64,000 nucleotides of DNA. Origin: Ignavibacteriales bacterium (GTDB lineage: Bacteria; Bacteroidota; Ignavibacteria; Ignavibacteriales; Ignavibacteriaceae). The notes beneath the pieces were generated by a model. The model made no database searches, was not told the DNA's origin, and worked only from the letters and a program-made list of their open reading frames with translations. The stretch is taken from assembly GCA_016709155.1 (NCBI GenBank), contig JADJEI010000001.1, positions 992,001-1,056,000 on the forward strand, in the 5' to 3' direction. The first letter of the stretch is position 1. Each line of letters opens with the position of its first letter. Of the stretch, positions 15,863 to 23,666 are shown piece by piece. The translations under genes were made by a program, and so were the position numbers.

Positions 15863-16987
15863 TTAATATAGCTTGAGCAATAACCAATAACTGACTGCAC
15901 TAAATATTGCCGCAATAGGTAAAGTCAATGCCCATGACATTAGAATATTCCGAACAACTTTTACATCAGCGCTTTTAGTCACCGTGCCGATTCCGAAAAT
16001 AGAACCAACTGAAACGTGTGTTGTAGAAACCGGAAGTCCGTGAATTGATGCTGTGGTAACTAATAAACCAGTAATAAGATTTGCAGTAAATCCCTGCCCG
16101 TGATCCATTGGTGTAATTTTTTTGCTGACAGTAACACCAACCTTTTTTGCATTTAATAATCCACCAACTGCCATTGCAATAGCGATTGCAATCATTCCAT
16201 ATTTAATATCTAATGCGCTAATCACTAAAAGTAGTCCAACTATTTTAGGAGTATCATTCAAACCTCTCGCAAAACTTACCACACCCGAACTAACGAAATG
16301 TGCATAATCTAAAATTGTTTGCGCGTCAATTCCGAAAATTCTTCCTGTGTAAGTTGTAATACATTGTTGATTTGTTCCAACAATAATTTTTTTGCGGGCT
16401 TCTCCATCCAGAGCAATGGATTGACTTTGATAAGAAGCTTCACTTACAGTATCACAATCATCAACAACGCAAAAGCAAGTTTCTTTTGTAATTCCAGAAG
16501 CAATTCTGATCTTTCTTAGTATAACGTAAGCTGACATACTTAATATCAGTGCTATAAGCGGACTAACAATCAGAGGCATTAAAAAAGTATCTCCCAACTT
16601 GGAAAAATTAAAAGTCGTTCCAACAGCAAGAAATCCGCTTCCTAATAAACCACCTACCAACCCGTGAGTTGTTGAAATCGGCATTCCTATTTTTGTTGCT
16701 AAGAAAACTGTTGCAGCAGCACCTAATGCAATTGAAACTGCGAATGCCGGCGTTTGAATTAATTCATCCGGAATTAATCCTTTGCCGGAAAAATTTTTAA
16801 CTAATGTGCCGGCAAGAAAAATTGCAGTAACAGATCCAAGAAATGTGGTGATGGTTGCCCAGTTTATTGCTCTTTTATAATTAGTCGTACCGCTTCCAAA
16901 TAAAGTGGCGACACCTTTAAAGTTATCGTTAGCGCCATTGCTGTATGCTAAAAATAAGGCTGCACAAAAGAGAAGAATTAATATCAC
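15863..16987 (-). CDS. Inorganic phosphate transporter, PiT family
   Basis: This 374-residue integral membrane protein has the duplicated PiT signature: GANDNFKG at about 18-25 and the second-half counterpart GLNDTPK, together with PISTTHG in the first half and PVSTTHV in the second. About 10 helices are predicted, with a cytoplasmic loop of about 50 residues in the middle (ITKETCFCVVDDCDTVSEAS) that is cysteine-rich. PiT carriers import metal-phosphate with protons or sodium. No PhoU-like partner gene is adjacent. The stop codon lies within an inverted short repeat (15847-15867). Confidence 0.93.
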   Translation of the reverse strand: MILILLFCAALFLAYSNGANDNFKGVATLFGSGTTNYKRAINWATITTFLGSVTAIFLAGTLVKNFSGKGLIPDELIQTPAFAVSIALGAAATVFLATKIGMPISTTHGLVGGLLGSGFLAVGTTFNFSKLGDTFLMPLIVSPLIALILSMSAYVILRKIRIASGITKETCFCVVDDCDTVSEASYQSQSIALDGEARKKIIVGTNQQCITTYTGRIFGIDAQTILDYAHFVSSGVVSFARGLNDTPKIVGLLLVISALDIKYGMIAIAIAMAVGGLLNAKKVGVTVSKKITPMDHGQGFTANLITGLLVTTASIHGLPVSTTHVSVGSIFGIGTVTKSADVKVVRNILMSWALTLPIAAIFSAVSYWLLLKLY

Positions 16988-17046
16988 AGTCCATTTCCCA
17001 TAATTAATGAATTAAAAATATTTTTATTTGATTAAAACTTGCCCGT

Positions 17047-17766
17047 TCAGTTAAAAAGTTTAATGTAATATTTTTCACTAAACGGTAATTGATAATTAAG
17101 ATTTAACTTTTCATAAACTTTAGAAGGAATTCCAATATCAGCAAGATATAGATCACCTGTAATTTCCGTAAGCAATCCTGTTTTAGGCAGTGCAAGTGTC
17201 ATCGTAATATCAGGATTGATAAACGTGCCCATCTTTTCACCAGAAGTTGCGTTCACGCCTGATGGAACATCCAATGAAATTCGTATTCCCAATTTGTTTG
17301 AAGCCCAATCAATCATTTCAGCGGAAATGCCTTTTGGTTTTCCGGTTAAACTATAACCGATTATTGCATCAATAATCAGATCAGGATTGAGTTGTGATAT
17401 TTCTTTAAATCTAATTTGCTTTGCGTTTGTTGATCTGAGAATGTGGAGCTGATATGCAGGAACATCTTTTAATTTTTCAATATCTGTAATGCATACATAA
17501 ACTTTAGCACCTCTGTTTGCAAGATGTCGCGCTGCACAAATTCCGCCGCCGCCATTACCCCCTGTTCCTGCAAGAATTAATATTTCCGACTTGTTCCAGC
17601 TTTTGCCCAAAGTTTTAATCGTAAGCTCTGCTAAATTTCGTCCGGCGTTTTCCATCATCTGAAAAAGATTCGGACCTGTTTCTTCCATAGCTATTCTATC
17701 TATTTCAATCATCTGTTCTTTAGTTACTGCGGGAATTTCAATTCCATTTTCTGTTTTTAATTTCAT
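17047..17766 (-). CDS. nnrE: NAD(P)H-hydrate epimerase (YjeF N-terminal domain), variant motif
   Basis: This is a stand-alone YjeF_N domain of 239 residues that interconverts R- and S-NAD(P)HX for repair; the dehydratase domain is not fused. The fold signatures are ENAGRNLAEL (39-48), LAGTGGNGGGGICAARHL (65-82), LIIDAIIGYSLTGKPKG and SLDVPSGVNA. In the usual AGxGNNGGDG loop the first Asn and the Asp are here replaced by Gly (GGNGGGG, 69-75). These positions help bind potassium and substrate, so activity may be altered and a different specificity is possible. The gene is separated from the HAD gene by a copy of the 90-bp repeat. Confidence 0.8.
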   Translation of the reverse strand: MKLKTENGIEIPAVTKEQMIEIDRIAMEETGPNLFQMMENAGRNLAELTIKTLGKSWNKSEILILAGTGGNGGGGICAARHLANRGAKVYVCITDIEKLKDVPAYQLHILRSTNAKQIRFKEISQLNPDLIIDAIIGYSLTGKPKGISAEMIDWASNKLGIRISLDVPSGVNATSGEKMGTFINPDITMTLALPKTGLLTEITGDLYLADIGIPSKVYEKLNLNYQLPFSEKYYIKLFN

Positions 17767-17774
17767 ATTTGTTT

Positions 17775-17871
17775 CTTCTTTGTGCTACTTTGTGCCATCC
17801 TTCGTGATACTTAGTGGTTAATTCTTCTTCACCACGAAGGTACTCAAAGGACATCACCAAGGCGCACTAAG
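17775..17871 (+). repeat. About 90-bp palindromic dispersed repeat, copy C
   Basis: This carries TCCTTCGTGATACTTAGTGG, CACCACGAAGGTACTCAAAG and GGCGCACTAAG in the same order and orientation as copies A and B, 5 kb away. It fills the entire gap between the NAD(P)HX epimerase and HAD genes, ending 3 bp from the HAD stop. Confidence 0.8.
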
Positions 17872-17873
17872 TT

Positions 17874-18599
17874 TTATCTAATTGAATTAATAAAATTATA
17901 AACTCTTGTTTTTAACTCTGCTGGATTATCAATAATAAACTTTTTATCAAGCAATTTTGATGAATGAACAGAATCATGCGTAATGCTATTAGTTACAGCA
18001 AAAACATTCATATTAGCACTAAGTCCTGCTTTTATTCCCGCCACCGAATCTTCAATTACAATACACTCCTCGGGTTCTACCTGAAATTTATTTTTCATAC
18101 GCAGGTAAATCTCTGGATGAGGTTTTGCATTTTCAATTTCATCTCTGGTAATAACAAATTTAAAGTGATTTTTTATGTTCATAATTCCCAATACTTTTTC
18201 AACTTGCCTGCAGTGAGACATTGTAGCCAATCCTGTAAGATAATTGTCTTTTTTCACTGAATGTAAAAATCCCATCGTCATTTTGCAGCAGTATTTTGGA
18301 AGAATATTCGGATCTTCCAGCATCGTGTTATAAATCTCTAAGCGATGTTCAATTAACTTATCTTCAACTTCTACAGAATCAGAAGATAAATAATTTAATT
18401 TAGACCAATAATCTTTAACAAGATTTTTGGCTACATCAGCTCTGGATAATCCCACATAATTTTTAAAGTTTTGTATTACCTCATCTTCAGTTACTTTATT
18501 TTGACTAATAGACGCAAGCGCTTTTGCATAGGAATGTGCTTTAACTATTTCTGTTTGCACAAGTGTACCATCCAAGTCAAAGATAATTGCTTTGATCAT
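17874..18599 (-). CDS. HAD-IA phosphatase, beta-phosphoglucomutase-like
   Basis: This 241-residue HAD hydrolase has motif I IIFDLDGTLVQTE at residues 6-18, with nucleophile and acid Asp8 and Asp10. A helical cap follows, then motif II around ATMSHCRQ, motif III in NAKPHPEIY and motif IV IEDSVAGIKAGLSANM. This arrangement is shared by phosphoglycolate phosphatase and beta-phosphoglucomutase relatives, and the natural substrate cannot be told. The start lies 1 bp after the stop of nrtS, so they are co-transcribed. Two glucan enzymes nearby make a sugar-phosphate substrate plausible but not proven. Confidence 0.85.
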   Translation of the reverse strand: MIKAIIFDLDGTLVQTEIVKAHSYAKALASISQNKVTEDEVIQNFKNYVGLSRADVAKNLVKDYWSKLNYLSSDSVEVEDKLIEHRLEIYNTMLEDPNILPKYCCKMTMGFLHSVKKDNYLTGLATMSHCRQVEKVLGIMNIKNHFKFVITRDEIENAKPHPEIYLRMKNKFQVEPEECIVIEDSVAGIKAGLSANMNVFAVTNSITHDSVHSSKLLDKKFIIDNPAELKTRVYNFINSIR

Positions 18600-18600
18600 T

Positions 18601-18834
18601 TTATTTTTCCTGTTGATTTATAGTGGCAGCAGAATAAACTGAAACGGAAAATGGAATCAAATAAGTAATAACAACCTTAAATACATTCAGATTAACAAAA
18701 TTCAAATTTGAGATTGCATCAAATTGATTTAATATGTTCAAAATGCTTCCAACAAAAAGAGCAATTACTATATGTTTCTTTAAATGCAATCTGTTGAGGG
18801 TTTCGCGATAGCAAAGATAAAATTGTTTTTTCAT
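18601..18834 (-). CDS. NrtS-like small nitrate/nitrite transporter family protein
   Basis: This 77-residue protein has two transmembrane segments. The pattern (basic N-terminus, HIVIALFVGSILNILNQFDAI, then VVITYLIPFSVSVYSAA) matches the NrtS family, reported as a nitrate/nitrite transporter in cyanobacteria. It has no other nitrate gene beside it, but the organism makes MGD cofactor (mobA), which nitrate reductases need. It is 1 bp upstream of the HAD gene. The family assignment is from memory of the family pattern; transport of nitrate here is inferred. Confidence 0.68.
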   Translation of the reverse strand: MKKQFYLCYRETLNRLHLKKHIVIALFVGSILNILNQFDAISNLNFVNLNVFKVVITYLIPFSVSVYSAATINQQEK

Positions 18835-18968
18835 TTTAACTTATTTGATAAAAAAATATTGCTTAAAAAAATATAACCGGAAAAGTTTTCAGGATAAAAA
18901 TAATAAAAATAAACGCTTGAGAGTAAGAAGCTGAAGAAACAATTCATTAATTGGCTTTAGTCTATACT

Positions 18969-19391
18969 TTAATAATGATAGTAAATGTCGCTTCCATTTA
19001 TATGCTCTGCTAATTCCTTCAGGTCAAGAGGTTCAACAAAGGCAGGGATATGTGATTTTCCATTTAATGACCTTTCCCCCCCGGTTAAAATATTCCATGT
19101 TCCATTTACAGATATTTCAGCTCCATTCTTATGCAGGAATTCTAAGAACTCACCAAAGTTTTTTAACGTCAAAATGCTGCTGTCATGGAATTGTTCATTT
19201 ACCAGATTTTTCAAATCCATCGGCACTTCAAATCTATCAAAATCATTTTTACCATCCGTACTATCAACCTTTAAGTTCCAAGCAGCTTCAGCATCAAAAA
19301 GTAATTCAACTCCTCCATAAAGTTTTAAATTAGCAAGAACAAGATCGAAAGCAACGCAAGGCGGACCATCTTCTTTTTTGATATTAGTCAC
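18969..19391 (-). CDS. Hypothetical protein, 140 residues
   Basis: I do not recognise this gene. It encodes a soluble, acidic protein without signal peptide or membrane helix. Notable stretches are the N-terminal PPCVAFDLVLANLKLYGGVELLFDAEAAWNL and a central FGEFLEFLHKNGAEISVNGTWNILTGGE. It is the last of three closely spaced minus-strand genes (19789-19511, 19508-19410, 19391-18969), of which the first two are small membrane proteins. Codon use looks like its neighbours. Confidence 0.6.
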   Translation of the reverse strand: MTNIKKEDGPPCVAFDLVLANLKLYGGVELLFDAEAAWNLKVDSTDGKNDFDRFEVPMDLKNLVNEQFHDSSILTLKNFGEFLEFLHKNGAEISVNGTWNILTGGERSLNGKSHIPAFVEPLDLKELAEHINGSDIYYHY

Positions 19392-19409
19392 TAAATGGAT
19401 TAATATCTT

Positions 19410-19508
19410 TTAATTCGATCTCGCCGGAGTTGAAGAATTATTGTATAACAGTAAAACCCCAGCTGAAGCCAGAACAACTAAACTGATTGAAATTAATATT
19501 TTAGTCAT
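19410..19508 (-). CDS. Small membrane peptide ORF, 32 residues
   Basis: This short frame begins with ATG 2 bp after the stop of the 92-residue membrane protein and ends 18 bp before the 140-residue gene. The translation is one hydrophobic helix (KILISISLVVLASAGVLLLY) followed by a short polar tail NNSSTPARSN. The spacing fits an operon, but no strong Shine-Dalgarno is present. It could be a signal-peptide-like or single-pass membrane peptide. Its reality rests on position and hydrophobic pattern only. Confidence 0.45.
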   Translation of the reverse strand: MTKILISISLVVLASAGVLLLYNNSSTPARSN

Positions 19509-19510
19509 GA

Positions 19511-19789
19511 CTATGATATATTTTTATCTCGTTTGAAAAATATAATCAGCGCTGAAACCAGTGCTACTATTCCGCTAAAACCAACTGTATAATCTAAACC
19601 GAGAATAAATTGATCTTTCCATTCCTTGTAAGTAGTACCAAATAATTCATCCTGCTTCTCGACGAGAACCTGAGTTTTTGTGAAAATCTCACCGCCAAAT
19701 CCCGCCCAGACTATTACTGCAGCAATAATTATCATAATTCCAATAACAAATGTTTTTTTCTGCTTGCTGTTAAATTTCATTTTATACAC
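19511..19789 (-). CDS. Small membrane protein with two helices
   Basis: This unrecognised 92-residue protein has a lysine-rich N-terminus, a first helix FVIGIMIIIAAVIVWAGFGG (about 14-33), a polar domain of about 35 residues (VLVEKQDELFGTTYKEWKDQF) and a second helix (VGFSGIVALVSALIIFF). Met4 is an alternative start. It heads the three-gene set ending at 18969. An 18-bp inverted repeat lies 55-72 bp upstream of the start and could be a regulator site. Confidence 0.6.
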   Translation of the reverse strand: MYKMKFNSKQKKTFVIGIMIIIAAVIVWAGFGGEIFTKTQVLVEKQDELFGTTYKEWKDQFILGLDYTVGFSGIVALVSALIIFFKRDKNIS

Positions 19790-19843
19790 CTTATTAATTT
19801 TGTTTATTTTTTATTCAATTTTATCAAACCTGTAAGAATTGAG

Positions 19844-19861
19844 TTGTCAAATTTTTGACAA
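19844..19861. promoter_or_regulatory. Perfect 8-bp inverted repeat, possible operator
   Basis: TTGTCAAA and TTTGACAA flank TT. It lies 55-72 bp upstream of the 92-residue membrane protein gene. It is not followed by a suitable T run or gene end, so regulator binding is more likely than termination. No specific regulator can be named. Confidence 0.35.
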
Positions 19862-20109
19862 GTATAGAGATAGCACTTCAACCGACCGAGTGAAATTAGT
19901 AATGTAAATCACCTTACGCAATAGTAACAATTATGTCGTTCCAGCTTAAAAAATTTCAGTTTCGGAATCAGTTTAAAAGGATTTTTATTGGTAAACCAAT
20001 CATTTAGCTAATGAACAACATTACAACATCGTAAGATGCCGGAGGCAATTATACGAATTGTAACATCACTGATTGATAAGAACAATTGCATTTACACGGT
20101 TAAAAGAAT

Positions 20110-20117
20110 ATTTTTGT
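20110..20117 (+). promoter_or_regulatory. Candidate -7 element TATTTTTG for the add operon
   Basis: TATTTTTG fits TAnnTTTG and lies 22 bp before the adenosine deaminase ATG, with AAGGA right after it at 20121-20125. A weak TTG-containing -33 element may lie about 22 bp upstream. AT richness makes chance matches common. Confidence 0.35.
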
Positions 20118-20138
20118 GAAAGGAATTAAAGAAATAAA

Positions 20139-21257
20139 ATGACAACAGAACAAATCATAAAATCAGTCCCAAAAGTTTTATTGCACGATCATCTTGATGG
20201 TGGTCTCCGTCCACAAACAATTATTGATCTTGCGGCGGAGCTGAAATACAAAAAATTACCCACAAAAAATCCAATTGAACTTGGTGAATGGTTTCATCGA
20301 GGCGCAAATAAAGGCAATCTTGTTGAATATCTGCAAGGATTTGAACATACTACAGCAGTTATGCAGACAAAGGAAGGGCTTTCAAGAGTTGCTTATGAAA
20401 TGATTGAGGACATGAAAAATGATGGCGTTGTATATGTAGAGACAAGATTTGCACCAGTTTATCACAGAAGCATGGGGTTGTATTATGAAGACTCGGTTAA
20501 AGCTGTCCTTGAAGGATTAGAAAAAGGCAAGAACGATTTTGGTGTTGGTTACGGTTTAATCCTTTGCGGTATGCGTAATATGAAAGACACAATAGATATT
20601 GCCGAGCTTGCTGTTAATTTCAGAAAGGAGGGTGTGGTTGGATTTGATCTTGCCGGTGAAGAGGGGGGTTATCCTCCCAAAAAACATATCGAAGCCTTTC
20701 AATATATTCAAAGAGCAAATTTTAACATTACAATTCATGCCGGTGAGGCATTCGGTAAAGATTCTATTTGGCAGGCTATTCAATGGTGCGGCGCACATCG
20801 AATAGGACATGCAACTCGATTGCTCGAAGACATTGTGTTGGATTCTGAACGACACGTATTAAGTTTTGGCGACCTTGCCCAATATGTGCTTGACAAAAGA
20901 ATTCCCTTAGAAATTTGTTTACTTTCCAACGTGCATACAGGTGCTGTGGATAAAATTGAAAACCATCCATTCGGAATATTGTATAGAGAAAAATTCCGGG
21001 TTACAATTAATACCGATGATAGATTGATGAGTGACACAACTATGACAAAGGAATTTTTAACTGCTATAAATTATTTTAATTTGAATTTTGATGACTTTGA
21101 AAAAATAACAATCAACGCAATGAAATCAGCTTTCATTCCTTATAAAGAAAGGCTGCATTACATCTATGATATTATCAAACCCGGCTATCAAAAAGTCAGA
21201 GAACAACTGCTATCATTAAATAATAATTCAGGAAATCATGAAAAAACTTTTCACTAA
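20139..21257 (+). CDS. add: Adenosine deaminase
   Basis: This is a zinc metallohydrolase that deaminates adenosine or deoxyadenosine to inosine. The 372-residue barrel shows the metal-binding HDHLDG (His16, His18), the HAGEA loop, HRIGHATRL and INTDD in the usual order. AAGGAATTAAAG provides a ribosome site. The gene starts an operon whose next ORFs overlap (20-bp overlap with the 82-residue gene) and which ends in urocanate hydratase. Some family members prefer other 6-aminopurines, but nothing here departs visibly from the canonical motifs. Confidence 0.92.
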   Translation: MTTEQIIKSVPKVLLHDHLDGGLRPQTIIDLAAELKYKKLPTKNPIELGEWFHRGANKGNLVEYLQGFEHTTAVMQTKEGLSRVAYEMIEDMKNDGVVYVETRFAPVYHRSMGLYYEDSVKAVLEGLEKGKNDFGVGYGLILCGMRNMKDTIDIAELAVNFRKEGVVGFDLAGEEGGYPPKKHIEAFQYIQRANFNITIHAGEAFGKDSIWQAIQWCGAHRIGHATRLLEDIVLDSERHVLSFGDLAQYVLDKRIPLEICLLSNVHTGAVDKIENHPFGILYREKFRVTINTDDRLMSDTTMTKEFLTAINYFNLNFDDFEKITINAMKSAFIPYKERLHYIYDIIKPGYQKVREQLLSLNNNSGNHEKTFH

Positions 21258-21486
21258 TTATAATTTTGAATTTGAGAAAAATGAAAAAAAACTTGTTACA
21301 ACATTTTGCAAACAAGTATTAAAACAAGTTGAGGGTGATTCTAAATTTTTTGCAGAGTCGCGTGCGTTCAAATCAATTCTCGAAAAACTGAACACTAACG
21401 GTGATGTTGTAAAACTTACTAAAGATGAAAAAATAAGATTGGTTCATCAATTAGAGCAGAACATTTCTTTTATAAAAAGGAAATGA
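21238..21486 (+). CDS. Small conserved-looking soluble protein, 82 residues
   Basis: I do not recognise this gene. It is a lysine/glutamate-rich, mostly helical protein with no signal peptide and a single cysteine (Cys24). It overlaps the end of adenosine deaminase by 20 bp, and its own stop overlaps the ATG of the next small ORF (ATGA), so it is translated as part of the add-hutU operon. Tight coupling on both sides supports a real gene despite the small size. Confidence 0.65.
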   Translation: MKKLFTNYNFEFEKNEKKLVTTFCKQVLKQVEGDSKFFAESRAFKSILEKLNTNGDVVKLTKDEKIRLVHQLEQNISFIKRK

Positions 21487-21572
21487 ATAAAAGCTGGTTT
21501 CTGAAAAAATGGCTATACAAATCACTGTATAATCAATATGATAATTTATTAGAAAAGCATTTTAAGGATTAA
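21483..21572 (+). CDS. 29-residue ORF between add and hutU
   Basis: This tiny frame starts with ATG overlapping the preceding stop (ATGA) and stops 2 bp before hutU. It encodes a basic, aromatic-rich peptide (starting MNKSWFLKKWLYKSLYNQ and ending LLEKHFKD) that could form an amphipathic helix. The end of the ORF carries AAGGA at 21564-21568, which serves hutU. It may be a real small protein or only a translational coupler. Confidence 0.5.
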   Translation: MNKSWFLKKWLYKSLYNQYDNLLEKHFKD

Positions 21573-21574
21573 GA

Positions 21575-23233
21575 ATGTTAACGGATCATAAAAATATAAT
21601 CGCCCCAACCGGAACTAAAATTACTTGCAAAGGCTGGATACAAGAAGCTGCAATGCGTATGTTGATGAATAATCTTCATCCCGATGTTGCAGAAAATCCA
21701 GCAGAATTAATTGTTTACGGAGGGAGAGGGAAAGCTGCCCGAAATTGGGAGGCTTACGAAGCTATCATATCCTCGCTAAAAAATCTTGAGAATGATGAAA
21801 CACTTTTAGTTCAATCAGGAAAGCCTGTTGGAATTTTTAAAACATATACCAATGCACCACGAGTAATAATTTCAAACTCAATGCTTGTTCCCGACTGGGC
21901 AACATGGGATGAATTCCGAAGGCTCGAGCAGCTTGGATTGACAATGTATGGACAAATGACTGCCGGTAGTTGGATTTACATCGGCACGCAAGGAATATTA
22001 CAAGGCACTTACGAAACTTTTGCCGAAGCAGCAAAAAAATATTTCAGCGGATCACTTAAAGGCAGATTCATTTTGACTGCCGGGTTAGGCGGAATGGGCG
22101 GGGCTCAACCACTTGCTGCAACTTTTAACGGCGCTGCTTTTCTTGGTGTTGATGTTGATCGTTCAAGAATCCAAAAAAGAATTGATACCGGTTACATTGA
22201 TGTAATTACGGATAATCTTGATGAAGCTTTAAAAATTGTACTCGACGCTAAATCAATTGGCGAGGCTATCTCTGTCGGATTAGTTGGTAATGCAGGCGAA
22301 GTTCATCACGAAATTTTAAAGCGTGGAATTATTCCCGATATCGTTACTGATCAAACATCTGCTCACGATATGTTAAACGGATACGTTCCAATGAATATGA
22401 GTTTTGAATCAGCAATTGAGTTAAGAAAATCCAATCCTGAAAAATATATTTCTCTTTCCCGAAAAACTGTTATAAAGCATGTGGACGCGATGTTGGAGTT
22501 TCAAAAACGCGGCTCAATTGTTTTTGACTATGGAAATAACGTTCGCGGTGAAGCAAAAGAAAATGGATTAACAAATGCGTTTGATATTCCCGGGTTTGTT
22601 CCTGAATTTATCCGCCCCCTGTTTTGTGATGGAAAAGGTCCATTCCGCTGGGCTGCACTTAGTGGCGACCCAAATGATATTTATGTAACTGATCAAGCAA
22701 TACGAGAAGCCTTTCCAGATAATAAGCAGCTTATCAATTGGATTGATATGGCGCAAAAGAAAGTTCACTTTCAGGGATTGCCCGCACGTATTTGCTGGCT
22801 CGGTTACGGCGAACGTTCAAGAATGGGAAAAATTTTTAACCAACTTGTTGCTGATGGAAAAGTCAAAGCTCCAATTGTAATCGGCAGAGATCACCTTGAT
22901 TGCGGATCTGTTGCTTCACCAAATCGTGAAACTGAAGGTATGATTGATGGCAGTGATGCAATCGCTGATTGGCCAATTCTTAATGCACTATTAAATGCAA
23001 TCGGTGGTGCGAGCTGGGTTTCTGTTCATCACGGCGGCGGTGTAGGAATTGGAAAATCTATTCATGCGGGAATGGTTGTTGTGGCGGATGGAACTAAAGA
23101 AGCAGAGAAAAGATTGGAAAGAGTGCTGACTTACGATCCCGGCATGGGCATAATGCGTCACGCTGATGCCGGCTATCAACAGGCAATTGATAATGCCAGA
23201 AAATGGGGTGTCCAAATTCCAATGCTAAAATAA
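21575..23233 (+). CDS. hutU: Urocanate hydratase
   Basis: Urocanate hydratase uses NAD+ as a catalytic electrophile to turn urocanate into imidazolone propionate in histidine breakdown. The 552 residues cover the whole family length. Typical blocks include PAELIVYGGRGKAARNW, SNSMLVPDWATWDEF, GQMTAGSWIYIGTQGI and LTAGLGGMGGAQPLA (NAD site), DQTSAHDMLNGY, and RDHLDCGSVASP with the catalytic-region cysteine. hutH, hutI and hutG are not in the window, and pairing with adenosine deaminase rather than other hut genes is unusual. The ATG follows AAGGATTAAGA. Confidence 0.96.
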   Translation: MLTDHKNIIAPTGTKITCKGWIQEAAMRMLMNNLHPDVAENPAELIVYGGRGKAARNWEAYEAIISSLKNLENDETLLVQSGKPVGIFKTYTNAPRVIISNSMLVPDWATWDEFRRLEQLGLTMYGQMTAGSWIYIGTQGILQGTYETFAEAAKKYFSGSLKGRFILTAGLGGMGGAQPLAATFNGAAFLGVDVDRSRIQKRIDTGYIDVITDNLDEALKIVLDAKSIGEAISVGLVGNAGEVHHEILKRGIIPDIVTDQTSAHDMLNGYVPMNMSFESAIELRKSNPEKYISLSRKTVIKHVDAMLEFQKRGSIVFDYGNNVRGEAKENGLTNAFDIPGFVPEFIRPLFCDGKGPFRWAALSGDPNDIYVTDQAIREAFPDNKQLINWIDMAQKKVHFQGLPARICWLGYGERSRMGKIFNQLVADGKVKAPIVIGRDHLDCGSVASPNRETEGMIDGSDAIADWPILNALLNAIGGASWVSVHHGGGVGIGKSIHAGMVVVADGTKEAEKRLERVLTYDPGMGIMRHADAGYQQAIDNARKWGVQIPMLK

Positions 23234-23280
23234 AAGTGATTATTAATCCTATTAAGTGAAGTAACTTTTTTTAAATTTAT

Positions 23281-23306
23281 TGATTCCCATTTTCGCGGGA
23301 ATGACA
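23281..23306 (+). repeat. Single REP-like unit (ATTCCC...GGGAAT)
   Basis: GATTCCCATTTTCGCGGGAA followed by TGACA matches the right half of the REP pair at 15737-15813. It sits 17 bp ahead of the septoil-knot gene and may affect its 5' end. Confidence 0.7.
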
Positions 23307-23322
23307 AAAAGAAAAAAAGATT

Positions 23323-23652
23323 TTGAAAAATATTTTATTTTTTATCATACTCATTTTTTCAGTTAATCAAGACTTTTTTGCTCAAGATAAAAACAAAATT
23401 GATTTTGATAATTGTACATTTAAGGGTTTTTCGCTTTACGGAAAAATACAATTTGTAGAGTCATTTCCTGATCTAACTGTTCAGATTGTAGAGTCATTTC
23501 CGGATTTGAAAATTAAACTTGTTAATTCATTTGCAGATGATTGCGGGGAATGGCAGATAGTTGAATCTTTTCCCGATGTTAAAATTAAAGTAGTGGATTC
23601 GTTTCCTGACATAAAAATAAAATTTGTAGAATCGTTTCCGGGGGAACCATAA
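23323..23652 (+). CDS. Secreted 7(1) septoil knot domain-like protein
   Basis: This 109-residue protein has a signal peptide (ILFFIILIFSVNQDFFAQ) and then a repetitive domain built from units of about 11 residues of the form (I/F)VESFPDLKIK: seven near-copies with an odd DDCGEW insertion after the third. The pattern matches the 7(1) septoil knot family, an all-beta fold in which short strands wind around an axis. Its function is unknown; such proteins are frequent in Bacteroidota. It starts with TTG in this reading, though the start is uncertain. The DNA repeats arise from the protein repeat and are not a CRISPR array. Confidence 0.72.
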   Translation: MKNILFFIILIFSVNQDFFAQDKNKIDFDNCTFKGFSLYGKIQFVESFPDLTVQIVESFPDLKIKLVNSFADDCGEWQIVESFPDVKIKVVDSFPDIKIKFVESFPGEP

Positions 23653-23666
23653 TTAAAAAATCATTT

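Larger units (their letters stand above)
19790..20138. other. 349-bp divergent intergenic region
   Basis: It separates the minus-strand membrane gene from adenosine deaminase on the plus strand. Visible items are the inverted repeat TTGTCAAA-TT-TTTGACAA at 19844-19861 and a TAnnTTTG-type element at 20110-20117. I found no ORF, tRNA or dispersed repeat in it. Confidence 0.6.

Noticed and set aside
18985..19333. Two plus-strand ORFs opposite the 140-residue gene
   Set aside because: Both lie antisense to a better-placed operon gene, with no ribosome site and mutually overlapping frames.
23443..23640. Tandem DNA repeats that could suggest a CRISPR array
   Set aside because: The period follows codons of a repetitive protein (VESFPD units) in a continuous frame with a signal peptide; spacers are not unique and no cas gene is near.
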